DNA from: Streptomyces sp. 11x1
GTDB taxonomy: Bacteria > Actinomycetota > Actinomycetes > Streptomycetales > Streptomycetaceae
Assembly (NCBI RefSeq): GCF_032598905.1
Contig: NZ_CP122458.1
Coordinates: 6,783,001 to 6,847,000 of the forward strand
Reading direction: 5' to 3'
Length of the DNA stretch: 64,000 nt
How positions within the stretch are numbered: the stretch's first letter is position 1; each line of letters begins with the position of its first letter. A model generated the notes under the pieces. The model had not been told where the DNA came from. It ran no database searches and saw only the letters and a program-made list of their open reading frames with translations. The translations under genes were made by a program, and so were the position numbers. Positions 8,201-17,053 of the stretch are shown in pieces.

Positions 8201-11200
8201 TCACCGGCCACCGAACTGGCGCCCGCCTTGCCGTACTCGAACGTCCACGGCAACTCGCCCGGCGGGGTCTGGGTGACCACCCGGCCCGCACTGTCGTAGG
8301 TGTAGGTCGTCTTCAGCGCCGGGGAGATCCGGGGATCCCACTGCTCACGCAGGCGGCCCGAGGCGTCGTACGCGTAACTGGACACCACGGTGGCGGTGGC
8401 GTTCGCCGCGCCCGGGTTGGTGGACCACTGGCGGATGCGGTAGACCTGCCCGGCGTAGTCGCCCAGCGTGCTGCCGGTCGCCGTGGTCGTGGTGGCGTAC
8501 TGGTACTCCAGGATCCGACAGCCCTTGGTCGAAGGGGCGTTCGCGCAGGTCTCGTTGCTCACGGCGGACGAGGGAGCGATCGCGTACTTCGGCCGGGCCA
8601 GCACGGCTCCGCCCACGGTGACCTTCTCCGAGATCAGCGAGGTGGTGGAGTTCTCCGTCGACAGCGAGCTCTTGGAGAGCTGCCAGGTCGTCGCGGCCGT
8701 GTCGATCTTGGTGAACTGCGAGGTGGTCCCCTCGGTGTCCTTCAGGGTGAAGGAGCCCGTCAGGCTGCCGGTGAGGGTCAGGGACTCGGCCCCCTCCTCG
8801 GGCTTCCACCCGCCGCCGCTCGTCGCGGTGAACCCGGTTTCCTCCCCTTCGACGTCCACCAACGCGACCGAGGTGCTCGACGTCTTGCGGATGTACAGCA
8901 TTTGGGAGTCGCTGAGTTCCGCGGCGGTACCCGCGGTCCACTGCGGACCGAAGATGGCGACCTGCCCCTCCTGCTGCCCACCGGCAGTGGGACGGCGTGA
9001 GGAGGCGGTGCGGCTCGCGGTCAGCCCGAAGGACGAACTGTCCGTCGCGGACACCGTGTAGTCACCGGTGAGCATGTTCACGTCGCCCGGGCCGGCGGCC
9101 TGGGTCGGCGCGGCGCCCGCGTCGCGGTCGACGGTGATGGAGGTGGCCGGGGAGGCGTCGGTGCTGGAGCCGTCGGTGAAGACCGCGCGGAGGTCCAGCG
9201 GACCGTCCTCGCCGAGGGTGCCGGTGATGTTCCAGACGAGTTCGTCCGGCACGCCACCGGTCACCTTCACCGGCCAGGTGGCGACGGCCGTGTCGTCCGA
9301 CTTGCGTCGCACATCGGCGACGGGAACGTCCTTCCAGGTGTCGGTCTCACCGCGCCGGTACTGGTAGCGGACCCCCGTGTCGGCGGTCTTGCCCTGGCCG
9401 GACAGGACGGTCCGCCGCGCGGGGCGGTCCCCCTGGGCCGGGGAGAGCAGTGCGGCGCCCGAGCCCGCGTAGAAGGTGAAGGTGGTCTGGGCGGAGGCGT
9501 TGCCGGCGGCGTCCTTCGTGCGGGCGGTCAGGATGTGCTTGCCCGCGCGGAACACCGGCTTGGCCGTCACCGCCGCGCCGGCGGTGGCGATCGTCTGCCA
9601 GGCTCCGCCGTCCAGTTGCCACTGGACCTCCTTCACGTCCGCCGACGGCGGGGTGAGGGTGAAGCTTCCGGTGAAGTCGCCGCTGCCGTTGGGAGCGCCG
9701 GACCACTGCCCGGCGGGGAAGTCGCCGGAGGCGATCGAGGTCGCGGCGGGGGACGTGGTGTCCACCGTCAGGGTGCGGAAAGCCGACCAGGCACTGGTGG
9801 CGGAGCCGTCTCCCGCGCGGACCCGCCACTTGTAGGAGCCCGCCGCGAGCGCGGCCGGGGTCCAGTTGGCCTGTGCTCCGGAGGCGACCGCCGCACTGGA
9901 ACCGGTGCGCAGAGCGGAGGTTCCGGTGGACGTCCACACCTCGTAGTCGAGGGTGACCTGCGAGCCGTCACCGTCCAGGGCCTTCGCCGACAGGGTCGGC
10001 GTGGTGTCGTTGGTGGCCGCCGCGCTCAGCGGGGCCAGCAGAGTCGGCTGCTCGGGAATCGAGTTGTAGGTGACCGACAGATAGGGGGTGTTGGAGGCCG
10101 CGTTGCCGGAGTTGAAGCGCTTCCAGCCGTACGGGTCCGTCTCGTCCGTGGCCCGCAGGCCCAGGTGGTTGGTGCCGTTGCCGCTGCTCGCCCAGGCCTT
10201 CGCCAGGGAGGTCACGTCGGCGGACACCCACCCGTCGTTGCAGGCGCTGGAGAAGCCCTTGGTCTGGGTGCTGGTGGCGTGCTTCGTCTCCCAGGCCGGC
10301 TGCGAGGTCCAGCGCGAGGCGGTGCTCGCGGCTCCGGTGGACCACACCTCCCAGCTCTTCGGGGTGCAGGACCACGAGTGGTAGGCGAACAGATTGAGCT
10401 TCGCCGCGGAGACCTGCTTGCCCGTGATGTTCTTCATCGGGAACGACAGGAACGACCGCGCCACCTGAGAAGAACCGTTGTTGCCGAGCTTGAGGTCGGT
10501 GGAGGCGGACTCGTCGGCGGTGTGACCCTCCTGCACGAAGGCGTCGAAGCTGGCCCCCACGTTGATCGCGGGGTCGATCGTCACCGGGAACCGCGTCGCG
10601 TCGTCGGCCAGGAACTTCGCGTCCGGTGTCAGGGTCAGGGTGACCGTGTCGCCGTCCTGGGCCACCTTCACCGCGACGGGCGCGGTGCGCTTGTGCTCAC
10701 CGGACCTGGCGTCCACCTGCGCGTCCCACATCACCGGCGCGGGCAGGACCCCCACGGTCCTGCCCTTGGCGTCGGAGAAGGAGACCGAGCCGTCCGCCTT
10801 CTCCTTCGCGGTCAGCCCCTTGGCGGTCAGGCTGTAGGCGATCGCCCCGCTCGCGTCGACGGCGGAACGATCCTTCAGCTCCAGGAACTGCTCGTAGCCG
10901 GTACGGGTCGACTCGATCAGGAGGTCCGTCGAGGGCAGAGCGCTCCGGTAGCGGGCGATGTTCTTCTCCGCGCCCTCGATCTCCGGCGTGGGCAGGGTCC
11001 CGTACCAGCCCAGCTCCATCCGCTGCCCGGTCCGGCCCTCCAGGGTCACGAGGGGGACGCCGGCCGAACCGGTGCTCTCCCCGACATCCTTCAGCCCCTT
11101 GGGGGCCTTGCTCTTTCCGGCGAGGCGCAGTCCGTGCGGATGCCGCCGGGCGCCGAGCGAGCCGTCCGAGAGCTTCCGCAGGGAGACGTCGACGTCCTGC

Positions 11201-11652
11201 CACCGGTCCTGGTCGTCCTGGAACCGGATCGGTCCCGCATACGCGGTCTGGGTGACCGAACCGTCCGGGTTGACGTAGGTCGTGGACGTCTCCGTGCGGG
11301 CGTCCAGCGCCTCGATCCGACGGTTCTGGATCTTCGCCTTCAGTCGGGCGGCGGCCACCGATCCGGCGGTCGCGGACCCGAGGTCCTTCGCCGGCTTGTT
11401 CCGGTCGGCAGCCGGGGCTTCGCGGCCCGAGGCCACTGCCACGTTGGTGGTTCCCACGATCACGGCGGTCTCGAACGCCATCGCCAGGACGACGGTCGCC
11501 GCCACCGAGCGCAGGCGTCTTCGCCGGGCCGGTGGGAGGAAGGGCTGGACGGACGGTCTGTCCGATCTCCACCCTTGTCTGAGGAAGGTGGCTATCAAGC
11601 TCACTCCTTGCAACGGTGCGGAATCTTCCCGCAAGAACCTGAAGATCTTCAT
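5284..11652 (-). CDS. Secreted RHS/YD-repeat protein with toxin-like C-terminus
   Basis: A 2,122-residue exported giant of the RHS/polymorphic-toxin class. The N-terminal region has a charged stretch (PARRRRLRSVAATVV) and a long signal segment ending near NVAVASG. About residues 380-535 form a DNRLRE-type domain (LGNNGSSQVARSFLSF), followed by Ig-like segments (TPTLSAKALDGDG, DTTSPAATS). From about residue 1070 there are many YD repeats, e.g. YAYDASGRLREQWD and YTYDSAGRVVTQ, which build the hollow RHS shell. The core ends with RLYDADTGRFLSVDRIVGG and DPVNCYDISG. Then come a hydrophobic segment (AAICALFLLWCADMAYITYW) and a roughly 110-residue tip with NAYRHCIWQAML, NAHERNAG and DQYNNKIGR. That pattern resembles the family annotated as DUF6973 at the ends of surface proteins. 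ATG 11652 was chosen because GAGGA precedes it. No immunity gene is seen downstream. Confidence 0.9.
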   Translation of the reverse strand: MKIFRFLREDSAPLQGVSLIATFLRQGWRSDRPSVQPFLPPARRRRLRSVAATVVLAMAFETAVIVGTTNVAVASGREAPAADRNKPAKDLGSATAGSVAAARLKAKIQNRRIEALDARTETSTTYVNPDGSVTQTAYAGPIRFQDDQDRWQDVDVSLRKLSDGSLGARRHPHGLRLAGKSKAPKGLKDVGESTGSAGVPLVTLEGRTGQRMELGWYGTLPTPEIEGAEKNIARYRSALPSTDLLIESTRTGYEQFLELKDRSAVDASGAIAYSLTAKGLTAKEKADGSVSFSDAKGRTVGVLPAPVMWDAQVDARSGEHKRTAPVAVKVAQDGDTVTLTLTPDAKFLADDATRFPVTIDPAINVGASFDAFVQEGHTADESASTDLKLGNNGSSQVARSFLSFPMKNITGKQVSAAKLNLFAYHSWSCTPKSWEVWSTGAASTASRWTSQPAWETKHATSTQTKGFSSACNDGWVSADVTSLAKAWASSGNGTNHLGLRATDETDPYGWKRFNSGNAASNTPYLSVTYNSIPEQPTLLAPLSAAATNDTTPTLSAKALDGDGSQVTLDYEVWTSTGTSALRTGSSAAVASGAQANWTPAALAAGSYKWRVRAGDGSATSAWSAFRTLTVDTTSPAATSIASGDFPAGQWSGAPNGSGDFTGSFTLTPPSADVKEVQWQLDGGAWQTIATAGAAVTAKPVFRAGKHILTARTKDAAGNASAQTTFTFYAGSGAALLSPAQGDRPARRTVLSGQGKTADTGVRYQYRRGETDTWKDVPVADVRRKSDDTAVATWPVKVTGGVPDELVWNITGTLGEDGPLDLRAVFTDGSSTDASPATSITVDRDAGAAPTQAAGPGDVNMLTGDYTVSATDSSSFGLTASRTASSRRPTAGGQQEGQVAIFGPQWTAGTAAELSDSQMLYIRKTSSTSVALVDVEGEETGFTATSGGGWKPEEGAESLTLTGSLTGSFTLKDTEGTTSQFTKIDTAATTWQLSKSSLSTENSTTSLISEKVTVGGAVLARPKYAIAPSSAVSNETCANAPSTKGCRILEYQYATTTTATGSTLGDYAGQVYRIRQWSTNPGAANATATVVSSYAYDASGRLREQWDPRISPALKTTYTYDSAGRVVTQTPPGELPWTFEYGKAGASSVAGDGMVLSVSRPTLKPGSKDEPDGGRATLSLVYDVPLSGTKAPNQVAPVDTRTWAQTDAPTDATAIFPTDQVPASHSGNDLAAGDYDKATTTYTNASGLQVNTGLPGRHLTTTQYDAFGNIVFELGATNRELALGSEEYQVNTQSELGIRSDSTAERAQKLATVAKYSSDGRRMVDQLGPLHLVTLTKQLQGDADSPDIPARTLVPAREHTVTRYDEGRPTDGSALVMDQPTTTSTGAFVEDYPADGDVRTSTTAYDWAKGLPVSSVTDPTGLKLTRASVYDAQGRITKNSQPKSNGSDAGTVVSQYWSAGGTGACAGRPEWADLLCSSGPAGKITGGGSNPDELPTKTLEYDRWGNATKVTETANGVTRTTVTTYDAAGRGKQIQISGGVGTAVPTQTITFDPANGQVATMSDGATTIRHGTDKLGREISYDDGAGNVTRTEYDARDRVTRRSDSAPSETTYDYDSLTGLPTRMHDSVMGGIGDVTGSYDSDGRLYKQKLPWNMDVEFNLDPTGSETSRYWHWESGWTVQGESISENIHGQVVSRTTYTGGGAYQEYSYDAAGRLTKADDTQTGVTTHRGYGFDDNTNRTSLVTTVDDVDGGAPTSRTVNSTYDSADRLIGTGTAYDAFGRTTTQSSGAQYSYYANDLVRQITARGERTTWSLDAAGRLASSTTESQDEGGTWATTATVRNHYGADGDNPTWSGESNNKITRNLSDLTGSLIATTGAAGDVVLQLTNLHGDIATQIPLADATTPVVNTYDEYGKLLPGTDASRYGWLGGEQRSSETPSSVTLMGVRLYDADTGRFLSVDRIVGGNASSYDYCFADPVNCYDISGNYSINGLVPEAAICALFLLWCADMAYITYWALGEAKKRYSHGAKQNAYRHCIWQAMLTWAVGSSLAKALGNAHERNAGSSAAAKRDSKADQYNNKIGRSLGGKITAWTYKKAKETACRFCKDKVKKHKLKSNAAGKTWV

Positions 11653-11776
11653 GAGGTCCTCACGGAAGTCAATCCGCCGCATGCAAAGCGCTTGTTTCCA
11701 GCCAAAGTTGGCGGAAAGCAAGTGAGCTGACTACCAGCTACCGGCTACCAGCCATCGCCACTCGGTCCGGGCGGCC

Positions 11777-12352
11777 TCAGTCCGAGCAACTGGCCGCGGA
11801 GCCGTCGGCCGTTGAGTTGACGGCCACGCGGTAGCCGAACCCGGCGTCGAAGTCGGGCCCGGTCTTCGTCTCCTCCGCGTCCAGGATCTCCTTGGTCAGG
11901 AAGTAGACGTCCAGCGTCGTGGCGTCGTCCGTCTTGCCACGGGTGAAGCACAGGCTCGCGGAGCGGTTCTCCTTCAGCGCCTGTCGCGTGGCCTTGGACG
12001 GCTTCCACCCCTCGCGCTCCGCCGCGGCCTCGTAGTACTGGATCACTTCGGCCTTGTCGCCGGGGAAGACGTAGGTCCGGTCGGCGTACAGCCACGCTTC
12101 GCCGCTGTCCTCCCAGCAGCCTGCCTGGAGGTCCTCGAAGCCCTGGGGCACGATCGTCCCCGGGGGCCGGGAATCGAGAACGTCGTACGACTTCAGCGCA
12201 TCGACGCGGCTCCCGGTGTCCTCGCACGAGGCGGAGGCGGCATCCGCGAGAGGCCGGCACCCGGTGAGCGCTCCGGTCGCCAGCGCGGCAGTCAACAGAA
12301 GGGCGGCGCACCGGCCGGTTCGCTTACGAGGCGTCAAGTCGGCTCCTGTCAT
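11777..12352 (-). CDS. Small lipoprotein upstream of the RHS gene
   Basis: A 191-residue predicted lipoprotein with a positively charged start (LTPRKRTGRC), a hydrophobic core and the lipobox ALTGC near residue 32. The rest is polar with no family I recognise; it contains LYADRTYVFPGDKAEVIQYY, LCFTRGKTDDATTLDVYFLT and a final AASCSD. It lies 124 bases upstream of the RHS gene on the same strand, so the two may be co-transcribed. A role as membrane-anchored immunity or export partner of the RHS protein is possible but unsupported by homology. The ATG at 12352 puts the signal peptide at a normal length; an ATG at 12391 would add 13 residues. Confidence 0.8.
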   Translation of the reverse strand: MTGADLTPRKRTGRCAALLLTAALATGALTGCRPLADAASASCEDTGSRVDALKSYDVLDSRPPGTIVPQGFEDLQAGCWEDSGEAWLYADRTYVFPGDKAEVIQYYEAAAEREGWKPSKATRQALKENRSASLCFTRGKTDDATTLDVYFLTKEILDAEETKTGPDFDAGFGYRVAVNSTADGSAASCSD

Positions 12353-12465
12353 CGACGTGCCGCGGCAGCCGACTTCACTGCCTGAGACCATATATATGCG
12401 ATCAGTGACATTAGCATCTCTTCGGCAGGCGGTGGCCTGTCATACCTCCCCGGTACCGTCGGATC

Positions 12466-14724
12466 ATGGCTCAACAGGCGGGCAGTCCCCCCGGTGAACG
12501 GCGACTAGCCGTGCTCGAAGGCGTCCTGGAACGGATCACGTACGCCAACGAGGACAACGGCTACACGGTCGCGCGCGTGGACACCGGCCGGGGCGGTGGC
12601 GATCTTCTGACCGTCGTCGGTGCCCTCCTCGGCGCACAGGTCGGCGAATCCCTCCGGATGGAGGGCCGTTGGGGCTCGCACCCCCAGTACGGCAAGCAGT
12701 TCACGGTGGAGAACTACACCACCGTCCTCCCGGCCACCGTCCAGGGCATCCGCCGTTACCTCGGCTCCGGCCTCGTCAAGGGCATCGGTCCGATCTTCGC
12801 CGACCGCATCACCCAGCACTTCGGCCTGGACACGCTCCAGATCATCGAGGAGGAGCCGAAGCGCCTCATCGAGGTCCCCGGTCTCGGCCCCAAGCGCACC
12901 AAGAAGATCGCCGACGCCTGGGAGGAGCAGAAGGCGATCAAGGAGGTCATGCTCTTCCTCCAGACGGTCGAGGTCTCCACGTCCATCGCCGTCCGCATCT
13001 ACAAGAAGTACGGCGACGCCTCGATCGGCGTCGTGAAGAACCAGCCGTACCGGCTCGCCGCCGACGTCTGGGGCATCGGCTTCCTCACCGCCGACAAGAT
13101 CGCCCAGTCCGTCGGCATCCCCCACGACAGCCCGGAGCGCGTCAAGGCGGGCCTGCAGTACGCCCTTTCGCAGGCCACCGACCAGGGCAACTGCTTCCTC
13201 CCGGAGGAACGTCTGATCGCCGACGCGGTCAAGCTCCTCCAGGTCGACACGGGCCTGGTCATCGAGTGCCTGGCCGAACTCGCCCTGCCCGACGAGGAGT
13301 CCGGCGAACCCGGCGTCGTACGCGAGAAGGTGCCGGGCCAGGACGGGGGAGACCCTGTCACGGCCATCTACCTCGTCCCCTTCCACCGCGCCGAACTCTC
13401 CCTCTCCGCCCAGCTGTTGCGCCTCCTGCGCACCGACGGCGACCGTATGCCCGGCTTCCACGACGTGGCCTGGGACAAGGCACTGGCATGGCTGCGGGGG
13501 CGCACGGGCGCGGAGTTGGCCCCGGAGCAGGAGGCGGCCGTACGCCTCGCGCTGACCGAGAAGGTGGCCGTGCTGACCGGTGGCCCGGGATGCGGCAAGT
13601 CCTTCACGGTCCGCTCGATCGTGGAGCTGGCCCGCGCCAAGAAGGCGAAGGTCGTGCTCGCCGCCCCCACCGGCCGGGCCGCCAAGCGTCTCGCCGAGCT
13701 GACCGGCGCCGAGGCCTCCACCGTCCACCGCCTCCTGGAGCTGAAGCCCGGCGGCGACGCGGCCTACGACAAGGACCGCCCGCTGGACGCCGATCTGGTG
13801 GTCGTCGACGAGGCCTCCATGCTGGACCTCCTGCTCGCCAACAAACTGGTGAAGGCGGTGCCGCCGGGCGCGCACCTCCTCTTCGTCGGGGACGTCGACC
13901 AGCTCCCCAGCGTCGGCGCCGGCGAGGTCCTCCGCGATCTCCTGGCCGACGGCAGCCCGATCCCCGCCGTCCGTCTCACCAAGGTGTTCCGCCAGGCCCA
14001 GCAGTCCGGTGTGGTGACCAACGCGCACCGGATCAACTCCGGGCAGCACCCGGTCACCGACGGCATGAAGGACTTCTTCCTCTTCGTCGAGGACGACACG
14101 GAGGAGGCGGGGCGGCTCACGGTCGACGTCGCGGCCCGTCGTATTCCGGCCAAGTTCGGGCTCGACCCGCGCCGGGACGTCCAGGTGCTGGCGCCCATGC
14201 ACCGGGGCCCGGCCGGCGCGGGCACCCTCAACGGTCTGCTCCAGCAGGCCATCACCCCCGCCCGCCCCGACCTCGCCGAGAAGCGGTTCGGCGGCCGGGT
14301 CTTCCGCGTCGGAGACAAGGTCACCCAGATTCGCAACAACTACGAGAAGGGCGAGAACGGCGTCTTCAACGGCACCGTCGGCGTGGTCACCGCGCTCGAC
14401 CCGGTCGACCAGCGGCTGACGGTCCTCACCGACGAGGACGAGGAGGTGCCGTACGAGTTCGACGAACTGGACGAGCTGGCGCACGCCTACGCGGTGACGA
14501 TCCACCGGTCCCAGGGCAGTGAGTACCCGGCCGTGGTGATCCCGGTCACCACCGGAGCCTGGATGATGCTCCAGCGCAATCTCCTCTACACGGCCGTGAC
14601 CAGGGCGAAGAAACTGGTGGTCCTGGTCGGCTCCCGCAAGGCGATCGGCCAGGCGGTCCGCACGGTCTCCGCCGGCCGCCGGTGCACGGCCCTCGACTTC
14701 CGGCTCGCACCACGGGTTTTGTAG
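12466..14724 (+). CDS. recD2: RecD2-type ATP-dependent DNA helicase
   Basis: A 752-residue superfamily-1 5'-3' helicase of the RecD2/TraA class, found in bacteria without RecBC partners. An N-terminal OB-like region (VLERITYANEDNGYTVARVD) is followed by helix-hairpin-helix motifs (LVKGIGPIFADRI, VPGLGPKRTKKI). The motor has Walker A LTGGPGCGKSFT (about residue 366), motif Ia APTGRAAKRLAE, Walker B VVVDEASMLD, motif III FVGDVDQLPSVGAG, motif IV FRQA, and motifs V/VI AYAVTIHRSQGSEYPAVVIP and LLYTAVTRAKK. The family acts in DNA repair and recombination. It is followed by citrate synthase on the same strand, with a 259-base gap. The start codon has only a weak ribosome site. Confidence 0.95.
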   Translation: MAQQAGSPPGERRLAVLEGVLERITYANEDNGYTVARVDTGRGGGDLLTVVGALLGAQVGESLRMEGRWGSHPQYGKQFTVENYTTVLPATVQGIRRYLGSGLVKGIGPIFADRITQHFGLDTLQIIEEEPKRLIEVPGLGPKRTKKIADAWEEQKAIKEVMLFLQTVEVSTSIAVRIYKKYGDASIGVVKNQPYRLAADVWGIGFLTADKIAQSVGIPHDSPERVKAGLQYALSQATDQGNCFLPEERLIADAVKLLQVDTGLVIECLAELALPDEESGEPGVVREKVPGQDGGDPVTAIYLVPFHRAELSLSAQLLRLLRTDGDRMPGFHDVAWDKALAWLRGRTGAELAPEQEAAVRLALTEKVAVLTGGPGCGKSFTVRSIVELARAKKAKVVLAAPTGRAAKRLAELTGAEASTVHRLLELKPGGDAAYDKDRPLDADLVVVDEASMLDLLLANKLVKAVPPGAHLLFVGDVDQLPSVGAGEVLRDLLADGSPIPAVRLTKVFRQAQQSGVVTNAHRINSGQHPVTDGMKDFFLFVEDDTEEAGRLTVDVAARRIPAKFGLDPRRDVQVLAPMHRGPAGAGTLNGLLQQAITPARPDLAEKRFGGRVFRVGDKVTQIRNNYEKGENGVFNGTVGVVTALDPVDQRLTVLTDEDEEVPYEFDELDELAHAYAVTIHRSQGSEYPAVVIPVTTGAWMMLQRNLLYTAVTRAKKLVVLVGSRKAIGQAVRTVSAGRRCTALDFRLAPRVL

Positions 14725-14780
14725 GTCCAGGGCCCACTTCGGGGGAACCTCTCGCGTCGTTCCGGCGGCTCGTGAGTGAA

Positions 14781-14796
14781 ATTTGATCGATCAAAT
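14781..14796. promoter_or_regulatory. 16-base perfect palindrome upstream of citrate synthase
   Basis: ATTTGATCGATCAAAT is a perfect inverted repeat without spacer. It lies in the 259-base gap between recD2 and the citrate synthase gene, 188 bases before the GTG start. A dimeric regulator could bind it. No promoter consensus could be assigned with confidence near it, and the regulator is unknown. Confidence 0.5.
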
Positions 14797-14983
14797 GAGT
14801 CGTAAAGGTCACACAGCCCTTCCAGATGTCGGACGGAGGGGGCAGGATGAGCAAGTTGGCGGCACTGAGTGCCGCCGATGGGCCCGATGGTCGACCCCGA
14901 GTGCACTCTCCAGAGCCAATTGGGGGATGGTAGAGACAGTCAGGGCACCTCGAAGAAGAGGCACTACGTCGGTGAGGGATGAC

Positions 14984-16273
<1,290 letters not shown>

Positions 16274-16290
16274 CCGAGTACGCGTAGCAA

Positions 16291-16322
16291 GGGCCCGTAC
16301 GGAGAGCCGTCCGCACGGGCCC
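16291..16322 (+). terminator. Citrate synthase terminator
   Basis: GGGCCCGTACGG at 16291-16302 pairs with CCGCACGGGCCC at 16311-16322 with one mismatch and an 8-base loop. It is followed by CTGCTTTT. It starts 17 bases after the citrate synthase stop. Confidence 0.85.
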
Positions 16323-17053
16323 ACTGCTTTTCCCTCTGGGGCCCGCTCACTGCCGCACGGCTTCTGCCTCTGGGCCTCCTCACTGCCTCACGGCAGCAGA
16401 GGGCGCCCTGCGGCGAGTGAGCCGAAGGGGCGCGCCTGTGTCGAGAGCCCGACCGCGCGGAGGCCCGAAGGGTCGAGCACGGTCGGGCTCTCGACACAGG
16501 CACAAGCGCCCCGGAGGCGAACCGAGCCCAAAAAAATAGCGAGAAGGCGCCCTGCGCCGCTGGTCCCCCCACGGGCCGGCGAGCAGGGCGCCTTCCCATG
16601 TCCCGGTACGGATTCCCCCCACGGGATCCGGCCGGGCGTCTGGTGGGCACAGCGCCTGAATCGCTGAGCTCGACGAGCAGAACTCGTCGTCCTACCTGTA
16701 TGCGGTTGAAGAGCGGCGGTGTGCGGTCTGCCGGGACGCGTACGTACGGGAGGGCCGCTCAAAGCTCCCCGGTGCACGTGCCCCGGCAACGCAATTCCGG
16801 GAACGTCCCCCAAGACATCCCCAGATGCCAGTCACGCCCCCCAAGACGCTTCTGACATCGCCAACTTAGACTCACGAACCCCTTCAGTGGTTACGTTCAC
16901 ATCACTGTGATCTGCGTCTCCTGCGAAATGTCCTGAAGATGCGCAAGAGACCTGATTCAGCGACCGAGGCCCCAGCGTAAGGATGATGCGCGAGCCTTGT
17001 GAAGAGCTTATGTGAGGCTACTTCCGGACTCTAGAGGGACTTTTGCCCGGCGG
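16323..17053. other. Gene-less 730-base stretch rich in inverted repeats
   Basis: No supportable gene is seen on either strand. The left half holds a 22-base perfect inverted repeat (arms 16434-16455 and 16480-16501; arm begins GCCTGTGTCGAGAGCCC), then an A-run (16530-16536). A second perfect repeat follows: GAAGGCGCCCTG 16543-16554 and CAGGGCGCCTTC 16584-16595. The sequence CTCACTGCCGCACGGC / CTCACTGCCTCACGGC is repeated near 16345 and 16379. The right half is less GC-rich and contains two related blocks, CGAAATGTCCTGAAG-ATGCGCAAG near 16924 and CGAAAATGTCCTGAGTCGCAAG near 17058. It could hold an untranslated RNA or a decayed mobile element. Confidence 0.55.
16434..16501. repeat. 22-base perfect inverted repeat, large hairpin
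   Basis: Arms 16434-16455 and 16480-16501 are exact reverse complements (arm begins GCCTGTGTCGAGAGCCC), enclosing a 24-base loop. The stem is longer than typical terminators in this window. An RNA from either strand would fold into a very stable stem. Confidence 0.85.

Noticed and set aside
5323..11730. Very long plus-strand open frames (over 1,200 and 700 codons) opposite the RHS gene
   Set aside because: They are GC-driven mirror frames. The minus strand carries clear DNRLRE, Ig-like and YD motifs throughout, while the plus frames are Gly/Arg/Val-rich without motifs.
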